Assembly (NCBI RefSeq): GCF_900176485.1
Contig: NZ_FWYD01000004.1
Span: 62,001-126,000 of the forward strand
Length of the DNA stretch: 64,000 nucleotides
From: Primorskyibacter flagellatus
GTDB taxonomy: Bacteria > Pseudomonadota > Alphaproteobacteria > Rhodobacterales > Rhodobacteraceae
Direction: 5' to 3'
A program made the translations under genes and the position numbers. Below the pieces are notes generated by a model. It saw only the letters and a list, made by a program, of their open reading frames with translations. It was not told where the DNA came from and made no database searches. Positions 18,263 to 26,929 of the stretch are shown one piece after another (position 1 is the stretch's first letter; each line of letters opens with the position of its first letter).

Positions 18263-18742
18263 ATGGCACAGATGGAAAAGAACCTGAAAAACGACTTCTG
18301 GACCCGCATCGAGAACGTGCAGGCGGGCATGATGACTGCTGAAGGCGGACGCGCGGTTCCGATGTCGCCCATGGCGGACAGCGACAATAACGCCGTCTGG
18401 TTCATCACCGCCCATGGTACAGACGTGGCGGACGCGGCCGTGCGTGGAAGCTCGGCAACGTTTCTGGTGGCGGACCCAAAGGCGAATATCTACGCCAGCG
18501 TGATTGGTCATCTGGAAATTGTCGACGACGCTCAGAAGCTTGACGAACTGTGGAACGCGGTTGTCGCGGCATGGTTTGAAGAAGGCCGCGACGATGATAA
18601 GGTGCGCCTGGTAAAGATGACCCCCACCACGGCAGAGATCTGGGCCACGGATGGCGCGGCAGGCTTCCTGTACGAGATTGCGAAAGCGCATATGAGCGAC
18701 GAGAAACCCGATATGGGTGATCATGGCACGGTGACCTTTTGA
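18263..18742 (+). CDS. General stress protein 26-like, pyridoxamine-phosphate-oxidase fold
   Basis: A 159-residue protein of the split-barrel flavin-binding fold related to pyridoxamine 5'-phosphate oxidase (general stress protein 26, COG3871). Recognisable blocks are FWTRIENVQAGMMTAE at the N-terminus, NNAVWFITAHGTD near residue 42, and the mid-chain VADPKANIYASVIGHLEI. Members bind FMN or F420-type cofactors and are linked to stress; the substrate is unknown. It is divergent from ivd and the first of two plus-strand genes; its stop overlaps the next ATG (TGATG). Confidence 0.85.
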   Translation: MAQMEKNLKNDFWTRIENVQAGMMTAEGGRAVPMSPMADSDNNAVWFITAHGTDVADAAVRGSSATFLVADPKANIYASVIGHLEIVDDAQKLDELWNAVVAAWFEEGRDDDKVRLVKMTPTTAEIWATDGAAGFLYEIAKAHMSDEKPDMGDHGTVTF

Positions 18743-19197
18743 TGGGTCGCCTGCGTGTTGCCGCCCTGTTGTCCTGTCTGCCGCTGCTTGCCCAAGCAGA
18801 GCAGGTGGGCGAGATCGGCGTCGACTGGGTTGGCAATGACATCATCATCGAGGCCGTTGCCGACCCGCAAGTCGAGGGCGTGACATGTCACATCGCTTAT
18901 TTCGACCGTGGGTTGATTGATCGTCTGTCAAAGGGCAATTGGTTTGAGGATCCGTCAAACGCCTCGATCGCGTGTCGCCAGACCGGACCGATCACACTGG
19001 GCGACATTGATCGTGACGAGAGCGGCGAAGACGTGTTCCGCACCTCGCGCTCGATCATCCTGAAAAGCCTGCGGGTCAAGCGGATCTATGACGAGGCGAA
19101 CCGCACATTGATTTACGTCGCCCACGCAGCAGAGTTGACCGACGGGTCGGCTAAAGTGGCGATCTCTACCGTGCCGCTGTATCAACCGGGCCAGTAG
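18742..19197 (+). CDS. creA: CreA-family exported protein
   Basis: A 151-residue protein with a signal peptide (MGRLRVAALLSCLPLLAQA) and a mature domain starting EQVGEIGVDWVGNDIIIEA. Family marks are DPQVEGVTCHIAYFDRGL, SIACRQTGP with a conserved cysteine, and DVFRTSRSIILKSL. CreA proteins are periplasmic, conserved in proteobacteria, and of unknown function. I use ATG 18742, which overlaps the upstream stop (TGATG); a TTG one codon earlier is also in frame. Confidence 0.9.
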   Translation: MGRLRVAALLSCLPLLAQAEQVGEIGVDWVGNDIIIEAVADPQVEGVTCHIAYFDRGLIDRLSKGNWFEDPSNASIACRQTGPITLGDIDRDESGEDVFRTSRSIILKSLRVKRIYDEANRTLIYVAHAAELTDGSAKVAISTVPLYQPGQ

Positions 19198-19219
19198 GTT
19201 CGGCGACCTGACCCAGGCA

Positions 19220-19269
19220 AAGGCATTAAAAGGGAAAGGACAGCTATGTCTCTTTTCCCGAAATGCCTT
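19220..19269. terminator. Imperfect hairpin between convergent creA and TIR genes
   Basis: The outer arms AAGGCATT (19220-19227) and AATGCCTT (19262-19269) pair perfectly, with further partial pairing inside (GGGAAA with TTTCCC-type blocks). It lies 22 bases after the creA stop and could end transcription of creA. No long T-run follows. A 31-codon frame with its own ribosome site (ATG at 19246) begins within it. Confidence 0.4.
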
Positions 19270-19341
19270 GTCATGCGCAGATCTCGCGCGCACCGCCGGG
19301 GTGTTCCGGGTTGGTTTGGCATCCTGCCCTCATATGGCTGA
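19246..19341 (+). CDS. Possible 31-residue basic peptide after creA
   Basis: ATG at 19246 preceded by GGGAAAGGACAGCT, a good ribosome site, and ending TGA at 19341, before the convergent TIR gene. The product begins MSLFPKCLVMRRSRAHRRG, is strongly basic, and ends GWFGILPSYG. It overlaps the hairpin after creA. No homologue is recognised. The ribosome site is the only positive evidence, and the frame could be chance. Confidence 0.2.
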   Translation: MSLFPKCLVMRRSRAHRRGVPGWFGILPSYG

Positions 19342-19370
19342 AAACCACGGCCAGCCAGCGCGAAACGTCG

Positions 19371-20951
19371 TCAGTTTTTAAGCAGTTCAGAGGCGAGCCG
19401 CGTGACTGTCCGGTCCAACTGCGCCACCGAGGATTCCCGGCAATCCGCGAGGTTCAGGATCATCAGCCAGTCCGTCAACCCGCCATGCACCTCGCGCCAG
19501 TAAACCGGCCAGAGGAACTCAAACCCTGCGCGCTTGTTGCGCAGTCGGGCGACCATCAACTCCTCCTGACACTCCGGCGATTGGATATATTCGGGGCTGA
19601 GCAAGCACAGGACCCTGTCGCTTTCGGCAAGCGCCTCATCGATGCGGGATTGATAGGAGACGCCGATGGGAATGTCGCGGCGGAACTCGAAAACCTTGAC
19701 GCCGGGCGACGCCATGTGGAAGCCATCAAGCACCCGCCTTGCCGCTTTGGCGTCTGTTGACGAATAACTCAGAAAGATCTTTTTATCATACCCGACAAGT
19801 TCAGGCGCATCCAACTTGTCGAATTGTCTGTTCGACGACGGCACCAGACCGAGCCTGGAAAGACTGTCTCTGATCCACCAGACATAGAGACCCGCCACCA
19901 ATCCTACGCCGATCGCCGCCGACACGATCGCAGTCCAGGATGGCGGCCAGACGGACCGGTATTGCAGGTCGATCACTGCGACGAGGAAAAAAGGAGCAAT
20001 CGTCATCAGCGCGAATAGAAGGGTTTTGGTTCTTGATTGCCCAAGTCCGAATACGCGCTTCCTGCGGACTTCCAGTCGATAAGCGGGCAAAAGACCCAAT
20101 AGCATCACGCCGAGAAGTCCCAACGACAGCAGGTCAACTGCATCGGCACCGATCAGGACCCACGACAAGCCAGACAGCGCGAGCGCCACCAACAACGCGA
20201 ACTGTAGGCTGACCGACCCGCGAGAACGGCCACGCGAACTCCACACGGCGGAGTCGAAGCCGGCTTGCTGACCGCTTACCGGAACGTCGGCTTCCTTAAG
20301 GTTATCGTCTTCAAACGCAAATTCCGACGCGACTGGCGCAAACGTCCCCGAGGCTGGCGGATCATCTTCCTTGAACTCGGAAAAAGCCGCTTTCATAGCA
20401 GCTGCCTTTGGCGCGTTATGCGCCACGATATACAGCGTCGAGATCGGCAGCCCAAGTTGCAGCCAGCGCGTTGCGGCCTCCAGCAGCGGCGCCATCATCT
20501 GACTGTCGCTCCAGCCCGCATCCCCCGTGGCAAGCAGCGGCATCGCGACAGAGTGATCGCGGTTTTCGTCACCATCCAAAGATTCGAGAAACGGAAACAA
20601 AGCGCGAAACAGCTCTCCAACCACGACGGGCGGCGCGCCGAGCGTTTGTGGCTCGAAACAGACCAACCGGTCAAAGCCCGCAGCCTCCACCGGGCGCGAC
20701 AGCCACGCACCGCTTTCGGCGCGCAGATCCATCGCTTTCATGCTGGCAAGCTCTGCCACGGACACGCCGTTGCGCGCCAACTGTCCGACCATAGAGGTCG
20801 GCGTCGGCGTATAATCGCCCGGAAAGGCCGAGATCACCAGAAGATCAACCCGTTGCGCCGCATCAATGCGTGCAAGATTGCCCTGCGCCAGAACAATGCT
20901 GCGCGTCTTGCCGTTTACGACTACGTCAATCCGGTCCAGTTCTTTCAACAT
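19371..20951 (-). CDS. Macro-like / four-helix membrane / TIR domain protein, candidate immune effector
   Basis: A 526-residue three-part protein. Residues about 5-190 look like a macro-type ADP-ribose-binding domain: QGNL near 24, a hydrophobic strand DLLVISA, and PLLATGDAGW near 139 followed by an amphipathic helix. After an acidic linker come four membrane helices (about 247-269, 273-289, 309-330, 339-360). Residues 389-524 are a TIR domain: box 1 KKIFLSYSSTDA, the RRDIPIGVSYQSRIDEAL region, LLSPEYIQSPECQEEL with the likely catalytic Glu464. Thoeris systems use TIR proteins to make NAD-derived signals sensed by macro or SLOG effectors, so one chain joining both is suggestive. The start is uncertain: GTG 20984 is an alternative; neither has a strong ribosome site. 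The TIR call is firm, the macro call moderate. Confidence 0.8.
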   Translation of the reverse strand: MLKELDRIDVVVNGKTRSIVLAQGNLARIDAAQRVDLLVISAFPGDYTPTPTSMVGQLARNGVSVAELASMKAMDLRAESGAWLSRPVEAAGFDRLVCFEPQTLGAPPVVVGELFRALFPFLESLDGDENRDHSVAMPLLATGDAGWSDSQMMAPLLEAATRWLQLGLPISTLYIVAHNAPKAAAMKAAFSEFKEDDPPASGTFAPVASEFAFEDDNLKEADVPVSGQQAGFDSAVWSSRGRSRGSVSLQFALLVALALSGLSWVLIGADAVDLLSLGLLGVMLLGLLPAYRLEVRRKRVFGLGQSRTKTLLFALMTIAPFFLVAVIDLQYRSVWPPSWTAIVSAAIGVGLVAGLYVWWIRDSLSRLGLVPSSNRQFDKLDAPELVGYDKKIFLSYSSTDAKAARRVLDGFHMASPGVKVFEFRRDIPIGVSYQSRIDEALAESDRVLCLLSPEYIQSPECQEELMVARLRNKRAGFEFLWPVYWREVHGGLTDWLMILNLADCRESSVAQLDRTVTRLASELLKN

Positions 20952-21008
20952 CGCTTCAGTAAAGCAGCGAGAGATGTGCCGCACAAGCGTGGCATGAGGC
21001 GCGGAGTG

Positions 21009-22202
21009 TCACGCGGCCTGCCAGACCGCGCTGACCTCGGCCCGGATGATACGGGCGATCAGCGCGCAATCCTCCAGACTGAAGGTCAAGGGCAGACGCA
21101 GATCCACGATCCCCGCCAGAACGCGGTCGGTGGCGGGCATGGCTTCCGCATCCGCGTAGCGCCAACTGTCATAGCGAGAGGTATAGCCTGCGGGTTCTGG
21201 CGCGCCGAACCACTTCAACTCCACCCCGCGGGCGGCACAGCGGCGCAAGACATCCGTCACCTTTTCTGCGGGCCAGTCGAGCAGAAGGAACTGGAACGAC
21301 GACGCGACAAAGCGCTCTTGTTCCGACCGCGAGATCAGCCGCAGACCCGCCGTGTCGCGAAGCCCTTCTTCGATCACTGCGTATCGGGCGTTCCAGCGTT
21401 CTTTCTGCGCCTCAAGCTGGCGCAGTTGCGGCCGCAGAATCGCGGCGCGCAGATTGTCCATTCGGCCCGAAATGTTGGGCGTGTCGTATTTCGCCTGGGC
21501 AAATGCCTCTGGCGGCGGTCCGGCAAGGTGCCGGTCAAACAGCATATAGGACCCCGACAGCATCACCGCTCGCGCCATGACGTCCGCATCATCGGAGACC
21601 AGAAAGCCGCCCTCGCCGGAATTCACATGCTTGTAGGTTTGCGTGGAATAGCAGCCGATCAGACCGTGGCGACCGGATGGCACGCCGGCCCAGTCCGCGC
21701 CCATCGTATGCGCGCAATCCTCGATCACGGTCACGCCGTGCGCGTTGCAGATCGCCATAAGCGCATCCATGTCGCAGATATGCCCGCGCATATGGCTGAG
21801 CATCAGCACATCGGCGCGGTCCAGCTTGGTGCGCAGATCCTCCAGGTCGATCACCAGATCCTCTGTCACGCCGACGAAAACCGGCCGCGCCCCGACGCTG
21901 GCAATCGCCCCCGGTACAGGAGCCAAGGTAAAGGCATTGGTCAGCACCCGGTCGCCCGGTGCCACCCCTGCTGCACGCAGCGCCGTGGCCAGCGCATAGC
22001 CGCCCGAGGCGACGGCAAGGCAAAACCGCGCGCCGGTCATGCGGGCGAAATCCTGTTCCAACAACGCGGTTTCGCCCGCCTCGCCCTCGGCCACGTTGTA
22101 ACGGTGCAGGCGCCCGCTGCGCAGCACCTCCAGCGCGGCGGCGATGGCCTCTTCGCTGATCGGTTCCTGCTGGGTGAAACTGCCGGTGAAAATTTCGCTC
22201 AT
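21009..22202 (-). CDS. DegT/DnrJ/EryC1-family PLP-dependent aminotransferase-like protein
   Basis: A fold-type I PLP enzyme of the sugar aminotransferase (DegT/AHBA synthase) family, 397 residues from ATG 22202 after GAGAG. The N-terminal FARMTGARFCLAVASGGYALATAL substrate/cofactor loop, VIEDCAHTMGA (PLP-contacting Asp), and YSTQTYKHVNSGEGG with the probable Schiff-base lysine are all present. Such enzymes aminate nucleotide-linked keto-sugars; no other sugar-pathway gene adjoins it, so the substrate cannot be named. The TIR gene begins 57 bases downstream on the same strand. Confidence 0.85.
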   Translation of the reverse strand: MSEIFTGSFTQQEPISEEAIAAALEVLRSGRLHRYNVAEGEAGETALLEQDFARMTGARFCLAVASGGYALATALRAAGVAPGDRVLTNAFTLAPVPGAIASVGARPVFVGVTEDLVIDLEDLRTKLDRADVLMLSHMRGHICDMDALMAICNAHGVTVIEDCAHTMGADWAGVPSGRHGLIGCYSTQTYKHVNSGEGGFLVSDDADVMARAVMLSGSYMLFDRHLAGPPPEAFAQAKYDTPNISGRMDNLRAAILRPQLRQLEAQKERWNARYAVIEEGLRDTAGLRLISRSEQERFVASSFQFLLLDWPAEKVTDVLRRCAARGVELKWFGAPEPAGYTSRYDSWRYADAEAMPATDRVLAGIVDLRLPLTFSLEDCALIARIIRAEVSAVWQAA

Positions 22203-22281
22203 GTCGCAATCTCTCGTCAGCGCGCGCATTGGTCAATCACGGAATGCGCCGGTTGGTCAGGTGATAAAGTCTGGCGGCAGG

Positions 22282-22956
22282 TCACGCCGCCACGACCGGC
22301 AGCAGACGCGCGACAAGCGCGGGCAGGTCGTCATAATGCGCAAGCAGCTCTTCCGGCTCCAGCGCGGCAACATCCCCACCCGTGGGTCCAAAGGTCACCA
22401 GCACGCAAGGCACCCCGGCGGCGCGGGCGGTTTCCCGGTCGGTCGTGGTGTCGCCAATCAGGCAGCTTTGCGCCACCGACCCGCCTGCACGCTCGACCGC
22501 CGCGACATAGGGCGCAGGATCAGGTTTGCGCACCGGCAGGGTATCGGCCCCGATCATCGAGGCGAACGCATCGCGCACCCCCAGCCGGGTCAGCAAGGTA
22601 TCGGCCAGCCTTTCGGGTTTGTTGGTACAGATCCCCACCCGCACACCGGCGTCGCGCAGGGCCGTCACAGCCTGCATCGCGCCGGGATAAAGCGTCGTGT
22701 GAACGTCAATGGCCGCGCCATAGGCCGCCAGAAGTTCCGGATACCAGCGCTCAACCTCACCGTCCGAGTGTTTTTCCAGCCGCGTCAGCCCCAGCGACAG
22801 CATCGCCCGGCCGCCGTGAAAAGCCGTGGCGGCATCGGCCACCGGATCCAGCACATCGCCCGCCCCCATCGCCCGAAAGCAATGGTTGGCGGATGCAATC
22901 AGGTCCGCGCTGGTATCCGCCAACGTGCCATCAAGGTCGAAAATCACTGTCCGCAT
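22282..22956 (-). CDS. gph: HAD-family phosphatase, probable phosphoglycolate phosphatase
   Basis: A 224-residue HAD superfamily hydrolase. The nucleophile motif is VIFDLDGTLADT (first Asp is the nucleophile), motif II is in GICTNKP, and motif III/IV is KPDPAPY followed by LIGDTTTDRETA. An alpha-helical cap lies between residues 15 and 85. This arrangement matches phosphoglycolate phosphatase Gph, which clears 2-phosphoglycolate; related specificities (other small phosphomonoesters) cannot be excluded. The ATG at 22956 follows AGGGACAGACA. It is divergent from glmU. Confidence 0.82.
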   Translation of the reverse strand: MRTVIFDLDGTLADTSADLIASANHCFRAMGAGDVLDPVADAATAFHGGRAMLSLGLTRLEKHSDGEVERWYPELLAAYGAAIDVHTTLYPGAMQAVTALRDAGVRVGICTNKPERLADTLLTRLGVRDAFASMIGADTLPVRKPDPAPYVAAVERAGGSVAQSCLIGDTTTDRETARAAGVPCVLVTFGPTGGDVAALEPEELLAHYDDLPALVARLLPVVAA

Positions 22957-23072
22957 TGTCTGTCCCTACCCGATTACCTGTCACAACCCGCAATCAGACG
23001 TGATACCACGCTGCTTGCAGTCCATCACCAGACCGATAAAACGGGCCGCAAGAAATAACAAAGAGAAACCGC

Positions 23073-24428
23073 ATGAGCATCGCACTTGTCATCCTTGCCG
23101 CAGGCAAAGGAACCCGGATGCAATCCGACCTTCCCAAGGTGCTGCACAAGCTGGCAGGCGCACCGCTTTTGGCACATGCCATGCAATCGGGGGCAGCCCT
23201 TGACCCAGAGCATACGGTGGTTGTTGCAGGCCACGGTGGGGATGCCGTCACCGCCGCGGCACAGGATCAACACCCCGAGGCGCGCGTGGCTCTTCAGACG
23301 GAACAGTTAGGCACCGCACATGCCGTGGCGCAGGCGCGCACGGCGCTTGAGGGCTTCGGCGGCGACGTGATCGTGCTGTACGGGGATACGCCCTTCATTT
23401 CGGAAGACACGCTGCTGACGATGCTGGAGGCCCGCACCCGTGCCGATGTCGTGGTACTGGGCTTTGAGGCAAGCGATCCGGGCCGCTACGGCCGCCTTGT
23501 GACGGAAGGCACCACCCTGACCCGCATCGTCGAGTTCAGGGACGCGACCGAGGCAGAGCGCGCCATCACCCTGTGCAACTCCGGCGTGGTCTGCGCCGAT
23601 GCGGACACGCTGTTTGATCTGATCGACGCGGTCGGCAATGACAATGCGAGCGGGGAATACTACCTGACCGACATCGTCGCCATCGCGCGCAACCGCGGCC
23701 TGAATGCCACCGCCGTGACCTGCGACGAGGGCGAAACGCTGGGCATCAATTCACGCCCCGAACTTGCCGCCGCAGAGGCCGCTTTTCAGACCCGCCGCCG
23801 TGCGGAACTGATCGAGGACGGCGTGGTCATGCAAGCCCCAGACACGGTGATTTTTGCCTTCGACACCGTGATCGGCAATGGCGCAGAGGTCGAACCCTAT
23901 GTGGTCTTCGCCCCCGGTGTGACCGTGGAATCCGGGGCGCGTATCCGTGCGTTTTCGCATCTCGAAGGCGCGCATGTCAGCCAGGGGGCCATCGTCGGGC
24001 CGTATGCACGCCTGCGCCCCGGCACGGAACTGGACGACAATGTGCGCGTCGGCAATTTTGTCGAGGTTAAGAACGCGCATCTGCACGAAGGTGCCAAGGC
24101 CAACCATCTCAGCTATATCGGCGATGCAGAAGTGGGAGCCGCCGCAAATATTGGCGCGGGCACGATCACCTGCAACTATGACGGGGTGATGAAACACCGG
24201 ACCAAGATCGGAGCGCGCGCCTTTATCGGCTCGAACACCATGCTGGTGGCACCTGTCGCGGTCGGCGACGAGGCCATGACCGGCAGCGGATCGGTCATCA
24301 CGCAGGATGTGCCGGACGGGGCGCTGGCAATTGCGCGCGCCCAGCAGCAGACCAAGCCGGGCTTGGCGCGAAAGCTGGTTGAAATGCTCAAGGCCAAGAA
24401 GGCGAAGCAGAAAAAAGAGGCGTCATAG
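23073..24428 (+). CDS. glmU: Bifunctional GlcNAc-1-phosphate uridyltransferase / glucosamine-1-phosphate acetyltransferase
   Basis: Makes UDP-N-acetylglucosamine for peptidoglycan and lipopolysaccharide. Residues 1-225 are the nucleotidyltransferase domain, with LAAGKGTRMQSDLPKVLHKLAG at the N-terminus. From about 245 onward the chain shows the hexapeptide repeats of a left-handed beta-helix acetyltransferase (isoleucine/valine-rich repeats, NFVEVKNAHL and CNYDGVMKHRT). The length, 451 residues, is standard. The stop codon directly abuts the ATG of glmS, so the two genes are cotranscribed. Confidence 0.97.
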   Translation: MSIALVILAAGKGTRMQSDLPKVLHKLAGAPLLAHAMQSGAALDPEHTVVVAGHGGDAVTAAAQDQHPEARVALQTEQLGTAHAVAQARTALEGFGGDVIVLYGDTPFISEDTLLTMLEARTRADVVVLGFEASDPGRYGRLVTEGTTLTRIVEFRDATEAERAITLCNSGVVCADADTLFDLIDAVGNDNASGEYYLTDIVAIARNRGLNATAVTCDEGETLGINSRPELAAAEAAFQTRRRAELIEDGVVMQAPDTVIFAFDTVIGNGAEVEPYVVFAPGVTVESGARIRAFSHLEGAHVSQGAIVGPYARLRPGTELDDNVRVGNFVEVKNAHLHEGAKANHLSYIGDAEVGAAANIGAGTITCNYDGVMKHRTKIGARAFIGSNTMLVAPVAVGDEAMTGSGSVITQDVPDGALAIARAQQQTKPGLARKLVEMLKAKKAKQKKEAS

Positions 24429-26252
24429 ATGTGTGGTATCGTTGGGGTTCTAGGCAAACACGAGGCCGCCCCGCTGTTAGTGGAGGCCCTGAAACGGCTG
24501 GAATATCGCGGCTATGACAGCGCCGGCATTGCGACAGTCAACGAAGGCGCACTTGAGCGTCGCCGCGCTGTTGGCAAGCTGGTCAACCTGTCGGATCTGC
24601 TTGTGCATGAACCACTGGTTGGCAAAGCCGGCATCGGCCATACCCGCTGGGCCACGCATGGTGCCCCGACAGAGGTGAACGCGCACCCGCATCGCGCGGG
24701 CTCCGTCGCCGTGGTGCATAATGGCATTATCGAGAATTACCGTGAATTGCGCGCCGAACTGGCCGAGCAGGGCATCAAGTTTGTCACCGAAACCGATACG
24801 GAGACCGTGGCGCTTCTGACGCAGCACCACATCGCCCAGGGCAAGTCACCGGTTGAGGCGGCTATGGCAACGCTGGACCGTCTGAACGGCGCGTTCGCAT
24901 TGGTGTTTCTGTTCGAGGGCGAGGATGATCTGCTGATTGCCACCCGCAAAGGCTCTCCACTTGCGATCGGGCATGGCGATGGCGAGGTCTATGTCGGCTC
25001 TGACGCGATTGCGCTGGGGCCGCTGACCGACCGCATCACCTATCTGGATGAAGGCGACCGCGCCGTTCTGACGCGCTCCAAGATCGAGATCCGCGACGAA
25101 ACGGGCGCAGTGGTCGAACGTCCCGTCAAGAAAATCCGGATAGACGCCGCGCGCGTCGACAAAGGTGGCCACAAGCACTTCATGGCCAAGGAAATCGCCG
25201 AGCAACCCACGGTTCTGGCCGAAGCGATCCGGTCCTACCTGACGCCGGATGGCAAGGGCATCGCCCTGCCCGGCGACGGGATTGATTTCACCGCCGTTGA
25301 CCGCCTGACCATGGTGGCTTGCGGCACGGCGTCCTACGCGTGCCTCACCGCGAAATACTGGTTCGAGCAATATGCGCGCATCCCAGTGGATGTCGATATC
25401 GCGTCGGAATTCCGCTACCGCGAACCGCCGATCCCCGCGCGCACAACTGCATTGTTTGTCAGCCAATCAGGCGAGACCGCAGATACGCTTGCCGCCCTGC
25501 GCTATTGTCAGCGCAAGGCAGAGCGGATCGTCTCGGTGGTCAACGTCCCCGAAAGCTCGATCGCGCGGGAAAGCGATCTGGCGCTGCCGATCCACGCGGG
25601 CGTAGAGGTCGGCGTAGCTTCGACCAAGGCGTTTACCTGTCAGCTGGTGGTGCTGCTATTGCTCGCGCTCAAGGCGGCATCGGACCGGGAGGAGATAACC
25701 GCCGAAGAGCTTGCCGCCCATCTGGCCGATCTGCGCGCATTGCCCGGCGTTCTGAACGCCGCACTCGATCGCGGCAAGGATGTCCGCAAGGTCGCCCGCA
25801 AGCTGGCAGAAGCCCGCGACGTGCTGTTTCTGGGTCGTGGCCTGATGTATCCACTGGCTCTGGAAGGCGCTTTGAAACTAAAAGAAATCAGCTATATACA
25901 TGCCGAAGCTTATGCATCAGGCGAACTGAAGCACGGCCCCATCGCGCTGATCGACAAGACCGTTCCCGTGGTGGTCATGGCACCGCGCGATGCGCTCTTC
26001 GACAAGACCGTATCGAATATGCAAGAGGTCATGGCCCGTGGCGGCAAGGTCGTTCTGGTGACCGATGCCGAGGGCCTTCGGGACGCGGGCGATGGTGTCT
26101 GGCAACAGATCACCCTGCCGAGCGTTGCCCCGATCCTGACGCCGATCCTTTATGCCCTGCCCGCGCAGCAACTGGCCTACCATACAGCCATCGCCAAGGG
26201 CACGGATGTTGACCAACCTCGCAACCTGGCGAAATCGGTGACGGTGGAATGA
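24429..26252 (+). CDS. glmS: Glutamine-fructose-6-phosphate aminotransferase (isomerising)
   Basis: The first committed enzyme of amino-sugar synthesis; it makes glucosamine-6-phosphate from fructose-6-phosphate and glutamine. Residues 1-220 are the class II glutaminase with the N-terminal nucleophile Cys2 (MCGIVGVLG). Two SIS sugar-isomerase domains follow (TMVACGTASYA near 297; LFLGRGLMYPLALEGALKLKE near 462), and the chain ends LAKSVTVE. The length, 607 residues, is normal. It starts on the base after the glmU stop; GlmU acts later in the same pathway. Confidence 0.98.
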   Translation: MCGIVGVLGKHEAAPLLVEALKRLEYRGYDSAGIATVNEGALERRRAVGKLVNLSDLLVHEPLVGKAGIGHTRWATHGAPTEVNAHPHRAGSVAVVHNGIIENYRELRAELAEQGIKFVTETDTETVALLTQHHIAQGKSPVEAAMATLDRLNGAFALVFLFEGEDDLLIATRKGSPLAIGHGDGEVYVGSDAIALGPLTDRITYLDEGDRAVLTRSKIEIRDETGAVVERPVKKIRIDAARVDKGGHKHFMAKEIAEQPTVLAEAIRSYLTPDGKGIALPGDGIDFTAVDRLTMVACGTASYACLTAKYWFEQYARIPVDVDIASEFRYREPPIPARTTALFVSQSGETADTLAALRYCQRKAERIVSVVNVPESSIARESDLALPIHAGVEVGVASTKAFTCQLVVLLLLALKAASDREEITAEELAAHLADLRALPGVLNAALDRGKDVRKVARKLAEARDVLFLGRGLMYPLALEGALKLKEISYIHAEAYASGELKHGPIALIDKTVPVVVMAPRDALFDKTVSNMQEVMARGGKVVLVTDAEGLRDAGDGVWQQITLPSVAPILTPILYALPAQQLAYHTAIAKGTDVDQPRNLAKSVTVE

Positions 26253-26365
26253 CAGCGGAAGGCTGGCTCGTTGTTCTGGAAGCACTAGCCGATCCGGCCT
26301 TCTTTGAAGGCTGAGGCAGGCAAGTCTTGAAGAAAAGTTCGCCCGCAACTGCGGACGCCAAAACG
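26253..26365. other. Convergent gap after glmS with short hairpin
   Basis: A 113-base space between convergent glmS and the lipoprotein gene. It contains GCCTTC-TTT-GAAGGC (26297-26311), a perfect 6-bp hairpin that could slow transcription from either side, though no T-run follows. A 21-codon frame overlaps the glmS stop (ATGA) and ends at 26314, but it has no other support. I see nothing else. Confidence 0.4.
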
Positions 26366-26845
26366 TCAGGACCCGTAGACTTCCAGTGTCGGCAGGTCAG
26401 TCAAGGGCGCGCCGATCAGTTGCATGGCTGACAGGGAAAGCTGACTGCCTGATCCGGGTGCCGCGTCCAACGGGATCAGATCCACCTGCGCCGATTTTCC
26501 GGACCCCGGAAACACCACCCGGCCCTTGCGCGCGGTCTTCACAAGCGGCGTCTTCATCCACAAACCGCTTTGCGAAGGATCGCCCAGCGACGCAACGGTG
26601 GTCCCCAACCGGCTTTCGCCACCCGACGGGACTTTCGCGGCTTCTGCGCGGTCTTCCAGGCTGACCGTATCGAAGGCTTCGGCCGTGCGGGCGTTTGCAG
26701 GCGGTTTCGGCGCGGGCCGCGCTTGAGGTCGCTGCGCTACATCGTCAGGCGCGCGGGATGTTCCGGGCGTGCCCGTAAGGCCATCGACGCAGCCTGCAAG
26801 GGCCACGACACAAAGCAGGGAAACTGGAAGCGTGAGTGTTTTCAT
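26366..26845 (-). CDS. Lipoprotein of unknown function opposite glmS
   Basis: A 159-residue predicted lipoprotein: [19 protein letters not shown] with lipobox L-A-G-C. A Pro/Ala/Arg-rich stretch follows (about 30-55), then a folded-looking domain with [26 protein letters not shown] and a C-terminal beta-rich part ([31 protein letters not shown]). It resembles the short lipoproteins sometimes labelled D-galactarate dehydratase in Rhodobacteraceae, a label that looks wrong for this size. The frame is open much further upstream, antisense to moaA, but the signal peptide fixes the start. Confidence 0.78.
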   Translation of the reverse strand: MKTLTLPVSLLCVVALAGCVDGLTGTPGTSRAPDDVAQRPQARPAPKPPANARTAEAFDTVSLEDRAEAAKVPSGGESRLGTTVASLGDPSQSGLWMKTPLVKTARKGRVVFPGSGKSAQVDLIPLDAAPGSGSQLSLSAMQLIGAPLTDLPTLEVYGS

Positions 26846-26929
26846 GGCCGTGAAGATAGGACCAACGTCGCCCCGCGTCCAGACCGCGCAGCCCTTGCAG
26901 GCGGACCTCCGCGACGTTACCTTGATTGC

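Noticed and set aside
20265-23003. A 912-codon plus-strand frame opposite the TIR, DegT and gph genes.
   Set aside because: Arg/His/Gln-rich composition typical of a shadow; the minus strand has three genes with clear family motifs.
26249-26314. A 21-codon frame overlapping the glmS stop.
   Set aside because: It has no ribosome site of its own and no following coupled gene, so coupling would serve no purpose.
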